64,000 nucleotides of DNA from Lentinula raphanica (Eukaryota > Basidiomycota > Agaricomycetes > Agaricales > Omphalotaceae). The DNA is taken from NCBI GenBank assembly GCA_027919835.1, contig JANVFP010000019.1, positions 806,001-870,000 on the forward strand, given 5' to 3'. Below, piece after piece: positions 58,011 through 64,000 of the stretch; position 1 is the stretch's first letter, and each line of letters begins with the position of its first letter. Below the pieces are notes generated by a model that did no database searches, was not told the DNA's origin, and saw only the letters and a list, made by a program, of their open reading frames with translations. A program made the translations under genes and the position numbers.

Positions 58011-58714
58011 ATGTCTCTCTTTCTGGAAGACCTCCCTCGTTCAGACCAAACTCGCCCACTACGACGTGCAAACCATCTCCTGATTTACATCCCAGAACAG
58101 ACGAAGATCACAAGAGACACTGTACGCGTTCGAGATGGCTAACATTGATTCCAGCTCCGCTCATTCGCAAGCTTGCACAGATATATTACGAGGCTCGCGA
58201 CGAAATCAGAGATTTGATTAGTATCGAGGAGCAGGTGTCCAACAGTATTGCCAGAAGTGCTCCTCAAGTGCGTATCCATCAGACTATCAATCATCATCCT
58301 TCTCAATTGCCCAACCAGGACAAATTCAATTTGGACCTCGATCTTAAGGAAGAAATGGCAGCTCCTGAGAGCGAAGTCATGGGCAACAACAAAGGAGAGA
58401 TGGGAAAAGTCAAGTCCATGACTATTCCAAATGACCAAACACACCCACACTTTTGGATGAATTAAAGGGAGACGAGATCACTCAACACGGTGCTACTGTG
58501 GACACATCCTTCGACAACACAGATGACGTCTGTCGCTCCAGTCAGGCAACTACAGCTCATGAATAGCCCGCTGAGTTTGAACAAGACCATGACGGAGCTC
58601 TTGAGGAAGAGGGTGTTACTTCCGGAGATAAGCCACTCCAAAAAGCACGTCGGGCAAGTGAGTAATAGTCGATGTTCGAAATTCGAATCAAGCAATCTGA
58701 GATATCCTAATGGT
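58011..58714 (+). CDS. Unknown charged protein, possibly broken
   Basis: Starts MSLFLEDLPRSDQTRPLRRA. A short intron ending ATTCCAG at about 58156 would join a helical stretch (PLIRKLAQIYYEARDEIRDL, ISIEEQVSNSIARSAPQ). A further acidic stretch downstream (LDELKGDEITQHGATVDTSF, then FEQDHDGALEEEGVTS) is in another frame and has an in-frame TAG near 58565. I do not recognise it. Either extra introns exist or it is a recent pseudogene. Confidence 0.4.
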
Positions 58715-60368
58715 TGATTTGGAAGCCGCTCAACGCCAACGCCAACGCATCCCATTCAGTTTTTTCTTCAGCGTCGATGAGGCAATTCTGAGGACTCAGG
58801 AGTCAATTTGCCGCCCATCGTTGTCGTACTTGGATCGCCTAAGCAGTAGACATCATACAATGTATAATGAAAACTACCGACTATCGCCCTACAAACTTAT
58901 GCGACAACTCACCTAATTATGGCAAAACTTTTGCACAATTTTCACTCCTTGTTGGATGTATACCGCGACCACAATGGAGTGAAATCGATATGACTTCTTA
59001 ACATATGTTTGTGAAACCATTACATCTTATACAACATTCAGGTTAGGACCCGTTTGATGAAAAGGGGGAAAGAGAAAATATAGCCATATTGATTCTCCTG
59101 AAATTTTATCCTGGAAGTCATCCGGTGAATATGCATTTAGAACGACACCGTTGAAAAATTTCGAGATGCTTCACTTGGCATGTAAAGAAACGATAGGTGT
59201 CCCGTTTCTGAGGCTCTACTATGATCTGAATGTTCAATGTACCATAACTATATATCCCCATCCATCGTACATTATCTTCCTCTTCATTATCGCCGGTGTG
59301 AAAGAGTCGGAGACTGTCGCGCGCGCGCGGCGCTACTGGTTTAGTTACGAATGAGTGACTGACGTTATGCGGTCCGAACGAGCGGACGCTGTGATGTGGA
59401 GCATTCGACGGATCCTGATGGATCCGGGCGGGGAATCGACGGCGACGGAAGCAAAACGCGAAGGAGGGAAAGAGGGAAATGGACGGGATGGACACGATTC
59501 GTAGTGAACGAGTGTCCATCCAACCGGTAGATATGCGAGAGCGGAGGAGGAGAGAGAAAAATTCGAGATTATCTGTACAAATCTGGAGCAGGAGCAAGCC
59601 AATAAAATTCAAGTAAAACAAAGGAGAATTGGCTCATTGAGCCAAGGAAAAGTATCAGTAGGTGAAGTAGGTCAAAGAGCAGTCGACGAAACCCCCCACG
59701 GAGCTCGGCTCGACTACAGTTGTTTCGCGATACTAGTAGCCTCGCGAGTCGCGATAGCGGAGAAAATTTTCGAGAAAAACTCACGTAGTATTCACCGTTG
59801 AACTCGTACTTGAAGAGCGATGCTAACAAGGTTCGTGGAGGTGCTTGGTAAAGTGCGAGAGGGCGTTCCAGGCTCCAGCTTATTTCAGGCGCGTGAAGAT
59901 TTGGTGTGGATCGGAATTGAGAGAGATTGCCGGTAATGATTACGGAACGGCGTCAAGTTGGTACGTTTGTACGGTACGTACCTCTAGGCTCTGAGACCTG
60001 CATCGTCTCCATCCAAACAGAAACATCGTCTATTTTATGGGTCAGCTTCGTCTATCTGGCAGAAATCCTCTGCCAGAAAAATCCGGAAGCTCTGTGCACA
60101 AAAAAATAGACCTTGCAAACGAAGCGCCAGCAAGCGCGCGATCCCGTTGAATTACTGCATGTGACCGCCTCATTGCTCGTGACCTTGTACGCGTAATTGA
60201 TTCCCTCCCTCTTCACCCCTTCTTCCTGTGTAAGCCTGAACCCGGACTCATTTATTCTGAATACCAGCAAAAGTACTGAATAACGCTCATTCTATCTTGG
60301 TTTCAATAACATTTTTTTCCTGCTAGAATACAATATTTCAACGTGAAGAATCTCAGTGTTGAATCTTG
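58715..60368. other. No gene recognised; 3' end is the duplicated promoter of the 60.4-kb copy
   Basis: ORFs here look random. About 60230-60368 is the inverted duplicate of about 30620-30740, apart from small indels. Confidence 0.45.
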
Positions 60369-60550
60369 ATGTCGGCCAACAACGCGACTTCCATAATTTT
60401 AATCACTAGCAGCTCGAAACCCGGTAGTAGGAAGCGGTCTACAGGTAAAGAGGTCGGGAATGGAAGAACGAAATGCACCCGTCGCGTTGAAGTCGAAGAG
60501 TCATCATCAGCAAAACTGACCAGAAAATGTAACGAGCTACGACGCATACC

Positions 60551-61078
60551 TTGTAAGTTCCAGCCCCTTGCACATACTCAAAGTCATTCTCGAGTGACTC
60601 AAGCTTGGTCGCCTCAATGGCCTGTACATCGATAGAGCAAACGGCCCAGCGGCCGACCTTGTCCATGGGATCTATGCGTCGCTTTCTGTGAAAAAAAACA
60701 GTAAGGAATCGAGGAAATAAAAAATCATAACACATACCCTGGACGGATGACCCGCACTGTACCTTTCCTCTTTGGCAGTGGTGCTTCTTCATCAGGTGTA
60801 GCGTTGGAGCTAGGTAGGGTATCAGATGAGGTTTTGTCTGAGTCTCTCTCGCTAGTAGAGGATTCCAAAGATTCCGAGTCGCTTGAGGATTCACTTGAGC
60901 TTTCGCTGTCAGAGCATATAATTACTGGAGGCTTGGGTTCTGGGGGTTGAGTATGATCTTGCGAAGACGTTCGAGCCTTCTTTTGCACAGTTTGAGATGG
61001 CTTGAGCTTCTTGCTGGTTCGTTTTTGAGATGGCATGGGGATAGTAAGAGGAAGAGTCGATGAGCGCTTAGTCTTCAA
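60551..61078 (-). CDS. Unknown spliced ORF carried by the inverted-repeat element
   Basis: Starts MKTKRSSTLPLTIPMPSQKR at 61078, Lys/Ser-rich, then an acidic Ser-Asp-Glu run (CSDSESSSESSSDSESLESS). A GTATGT...CACAG intron (about 60688-60738) joins to KRRIDPMDKVGRWAVCSIDV and NDFEYVQGAGTYK, followed by another GTATGC donor at about 60550. No terminal exon lies inside the element, so the ORF is cut off near the left terminus. It may be a captured host-gene fragment. Confidence 0.4.
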
Positions 61079-61179
61079 GTAATGAGTTATGTAAGCTACT
61101 GAGGTCAGTAGTTTAACGCTCGTATTCGATCAAGTCCTTTCTCGATCGTGTACTTTATCCATTCGATGCCCAAAGTCCT

Positions 61180-61476
61180 TTGCAAAACATGCGTTGGACA
61201 CAAATTCAATGCGTTGGACACAAATTCACACTCACAGCAACGCGCGTCTTTGAAGAGCAAAACACCATTGAATTCGGTGACTTGGAAGAGATGTACGATA
61301 ACATCTCTGTGAAGCCGGATTCTCTGTCCGAAGAAGAAGAAGAAGGACATACTGAGGACAGTGAGAGTGAGAGAGAAGAGGGAGGTGATCGAGTCGATTC
61401 TGAGGAAGAATTGGGACCGGAAGATGGAGAGGATGTAGGTGAAGGGGAAAACTTGGAAGGATTTGCCGATTTTTGA
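61180..61476 (+). CDS. Acidic ORF carried by the inverted-repeat element
   Basis: 98 codons. It begins in a short duplicated stretch (GCGTTGGACACAAATTCA twice, 61192-61226), continues FGDLEEMYDNISVKPDSL and ends in a Glu/Asp-rich tail (ESEREEGGDRVDSEEELGPE) with a stop at 61476. This could be the C-terminal fragment of a longer protein. Unrecognised. Confidence 0.35.
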   Translation: MQNMRWTQIQCVGHKFTLTATRVFEEQNTIEFGDLEEMYDNISVKPDSLSEEEEEGHTEDSESEREEGGDRVDSEEELGPEDGEDVGEGENLEGFADF

Positions 61477-62485
61477 CATATTGAATTCATATGGGACTTC
61501 CCGGTTTTTTCATGTTGAGAGTGTAAAACATTTGATATGATTATAGTTCTGCTCAATGCCAAGCTCTCCGCAAGCTCTGCACAAGCGGAGAGCTTGGCAA
61601 CAAGTGGGCGCTTGTTTTGGGCGCCTGCTACATATGCATTTCTGCGTTCACATTCCTCACAGCACCTCTCGATACCTCTCGATGCCTCGTTTGTCATCTC
61701 GGCACCCCTCGCAATGCCTTGTACGCTTACTCGATAGCCCTCGCGATGCCTTGTACTCTTATCCAATATTCCTCGCAACGCCTCGTACTGCAATGTACCT
61801 CGTTCCGATAATCCTTGCGAAGCCTCATATGGATGACCCACCATCACGCAGCATTGCAAACAATTATATTTGGACGTGGCACCCTCATGATGTACTGTGA
61901 GTGAGCCGGCTTCTTACAATGCCTCATGTTCGACGGTCACTTTTGCTGATGATCGTATGAACCGGGTTCTTGGGTTATGGAAAAGGTTTTCACGGGCGAC
62001 TCGAAGATTGGAGAGGATATTGTACGCCTATTCGACGTCAGTCAGGCTATTTCGCGTTGCCAATCTCTTCCCAATCAACTGAAACCTCCACGGATCAGCG
62101 TCACCTCTCAGCATACCTCCGTGTCCTAAGCGTAAACACGCGTTTCGTTCACAGATATCGCGACGGCGTAAGCCTTACAGCTTCTAGCGATGGAGTAAAC
62201 TCAACACTTGTTGCTGAACGTAGTTCCTCTCCCTCGAGCCGTGAAGTCACAGATTCATTGGAAAATAGTAGGAAACCATCTCTTCAACGCGGATGGGCGT
62301 TTGAGGCCATGAATAGGGAGAAGAAGACTCCTCGTATTCAGCTATGCTGTCTTCCTGACGAAGAGGTACTTGAGAGAGACCTCGAGGATGTTAATGGCAA
62401 CCAAGGAGACACCGAATTAGAGGATATAGATGCGGATCAAGTTGTGTATCCGGATGCAGACGCTACCTCACCAGTCAAGTGTTGA

Positions 62486-63012
62486 GTTGAATCGTGTTCA
62501 AATGTGAGTCGATCTAGGTGGTCTCTGTCTCGCGCACTTTACTAAAGCCATATCCACCTTGATCGTATTACACTCACCTCTCTAGGAGATCGCAAAACGA
62601 AGGGTCGTTTGGCAATTTCCAAACCAGTACCTGTTCTCTGATTACCGAAGTCAACAAGTTTTTGCTGCTGTTTTTCAATCGGCAACTATCTTGTCCCATG
62701 CACTAATTCTCTGCTCTATCACCTTGCTATGTGTTATTCAAATAGGTTTTGTGCACTCTTTTTGATCTGTTCGTATATCCTAACTATCTTTCTCGATTAC
62801 TCTACTCTACATAGGTGCCCTTAGTTTTTGCCGCTTGCCCCCCTACCTTGACTCTTTGCACTATCATCCATTTCGCGAACCGTATCTCGAAGATGAGAGT
62901 CTATATGTCAGATTGTGGGTCGTTTTGATACCAAACACGACTGCCTACCAAAAACGTAGATATTGGAAAGTCGTGTTTATGTAACAACTGTTCTCAACTT
63001 TGATGCGTCGAA
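62486..63012. other. Intergenic; putative promoter of the cyclin gene
   Basis: Pyrimidine-rich stretches precede the ATG at 63013; no gene recognised. Confidence 0.45.
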
Positions 63013-64000
63013 ATGTCTCGCTTTACAGATCTTGATGGTGTTTATGCTACTACTATTCCTCTTCCTTCCTTCGTACCTGGCATGGTAAGTAGTTGATATG
63101 TTATTGATCGGCCATTGACTCGAGTTGTACTTTCTATCAACTTATCTAAATATTATACAAGTGCTCAACTCTCTGTTTTCTCTAATCGACTCTCTCGACT
63201 GTCTTATACACCCAAACCAGCCAACGACGCATGTACTCAATCCATTCTTTTGCCCATCGGGCTCCTGCTTCTTGCGCTGGGGTCAGGTGGCAACCTTATG
63301 GCAATCTTCCTCCTTCTGGTTCCACTTTTGTTTCAACTTCCTCCTCATGCAGATCCCCTTTATCAAAATCATCTAGTTCTCTTTCTGCGCTCACCTCACC
63401 AATATCTACACCGCCCCGTGATGCGGCGCCGCTCAAACAAGAACCTCCACAATCAACAACACTACAGCCGCCTCGAGACACCCAATTTCGAAACAAGAAC
63501 AGGTATGCTTCTAGCCTTGTCGGTACGTGAATTTCAGCTGTTACTTCAGTTCTACTTTGGCCTCACAGGCTATCAGAACAAGCAGTGAAATCTCTTTGTG
63601 ACATCTGGCATCCTCAAGATATTCCTCAAGTGTTCCTTATCACCTCTTGTACTGCTATTCCCGTACCTGCCGCTTCAACTAAGGGAAATTGTCAGCATCC
63701 ATCACAGTCCGCACACAATCAACATCCTGTACTCTTCGCAATAGGTATTCACCCCGAATGTAACTCACACCCTGGCGTCAGCAACCTTCTGCCCATGAAG
63801 GGTTTCGTCCACGAAGTTTTGAGACGATCTCGGACTTCTGGGAGGGTCCTCCAGATAGCCCTATGCTATTTAGAAGCCGTACGCCCCAGAATACCGGAGA
63901 TAGCTCAATTAGACAATCTAATCAAGGTCCAAACAGAATTAGCTGACCAGATTACTGTGACTACAGAGGATGGTCTCGCACGAGAAAGCGAGTTCTGCAT
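63013..64000 (+). CDS. Cyclin-domain protein (Pho85 cyclin/Clg1-like), 3' end outside window
   Basis: Exon 1 (63013-63084) encodes MSRFTDLDGVYATTIPLPSF and ends at a GTAAGT donor. The acceptor of exon 2 is unclear. Its body (about 63225-63502) is Ser/Pro-rich (PPSGSTFVSTSSSCRSPLSK). After a GTATGC...CACAG intron (63503-63568) comes LSEQAVKSLCDIWHPQDIP, and later LLPMKGFVHEVLRRSRTSGR, VLQIALCYLEAVRPRIPEIA, the start of a cyclin box of the type that partners Pho85-like kinases (first helix FVHEVLRRSRTS). The window stops inside the box, so the pairing with a kinase is inferred from family resemblance. Confidence 0.65.

Larger units (their letters stand above)
60505..61951. mobile_element. 1.45-kb terminal-inverted-repeat element inside copy 2
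   Basis: Ends: left CATCAGCAAAACTGACC, right (reverse complement) CATCAGCAAAAGTGACC, one mismatch in 17. AT flanks both sides (60503-60504, 61952-61953), a possible 2-bp duplication. Alignment with gene copy 1 shows the host sequence continuing across the site. It shares its CATCAG tip with the 117-398 MITE. Inside are a minus-strand spliced ORF and a plus-strand ORF; neither resembles a known transposase. Confidence 0.75.
60369..62485 (+). pseudogene. Broken inverted paralogue (copy 2) of the 29936-30619 gene
   Basis: Begins MSANNATSIILITSSSKPGS at 60369 and matches copy 1 to RRVEVEES (60500). It is interrupted by a 1.45-kb inverted-repeat element (60505-61951) and resumes at CGTATGAACCGGGTTCTTGG (61954). 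A second lesion follows: relative to copy 1, four bases are missing around 62030-62042 (after GTACGCCTATTCG), shifting the frame. After that the open frame (SQSTETSTDQRHLSAYLRVL to ATSPVKC) matches copy 1 to the stop at 62485. Both changes disable the gene. Confidence 0.85.

Overview
The window looks like a repeat-rich stretch of a basidiomycete (probably agaricomycete) nuclear chromosome. Genes are split by short introns (about 44-90 bp, GT-AG, one GC-AG). The mobile elements are of types common in such fungi: Ty1/copia, an RNase H-bearing LINE, hAT and a Crypton-type tyrosine recombinase. The recognisable host genes are eukaryotic housekeeping or regulatory genes: transportin, fatty acid 2-hydroxylase, a Zn2Cys6 protein, an ankyrin protein and a Pho85-type cyclin. 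No rRNA, tRNA or CRISPR array was recognised. All calls come from reading the sequence; no database search was possible.

Layout. 0-13.3 kb is almost entirely mobile or decayed DNA: a 282-bp MITE, an old giant inverted repeat (FB-A, about 1.41-5.06 kb), a younger foldback element (FB-B, 6.24-9.38 kb), a second partial copy of one FB-A arm, and one small three-exon low-complexity gene. 13.3-25.0 kb is a textbook nest. A Ty1/copia element with 5-bp target duplications was hit by a hAT transposon (8-bp duplication) and by a LINE (15-bp duplication). The LINE is 5' truncated and 5' inverted, as expected from twin priming. Removing both insertions restores the copia reading frame across both sites.

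25.5-33.8 kb is the main gene block: Zn2Cys6 protein (+), fatty acid 2-hydroxylase (-, apparently without its N-terminal half), an unresolved spliced gene (-), a 227-aa basic/acidic unknown (-) and an ankyrin-repeat protein (-). 36.3-40.8 kb is a second foldback element (FB-C, 4,498 bp, 7-bp target duplication). It shares its core with FB-B but carries different terminal modules. 41.1-42.9 kb is a relic of a related LINE. 43.8-46.9 kb encodes transportin/Kap104 (-).

47.9-58.7 kb mixes relics (L-lactate dehydrogenase/cytochrome b2, Hpc2/ubinuclein, a MATE transporter) with an apparently intact pair: a SAP-like gene and a six-exon tyrosine recombinase of Crypton type. 60.4-62.5 kb holds an inverted paralogue of the 30-kb unknown gene, broken by a 1.45-kb inverted-repeat element and by a 4-bp frameshift. 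The window ends inside a cyclin gene.

Most unusual features: the FB-B/FB-C family of giant foldback elements with a shared core and exchanged termini, the 5'-inverted LINE nested in copia, the SAP plus tyrosine-recombinase pair, and the gene-splitting element with CATCAG termini.
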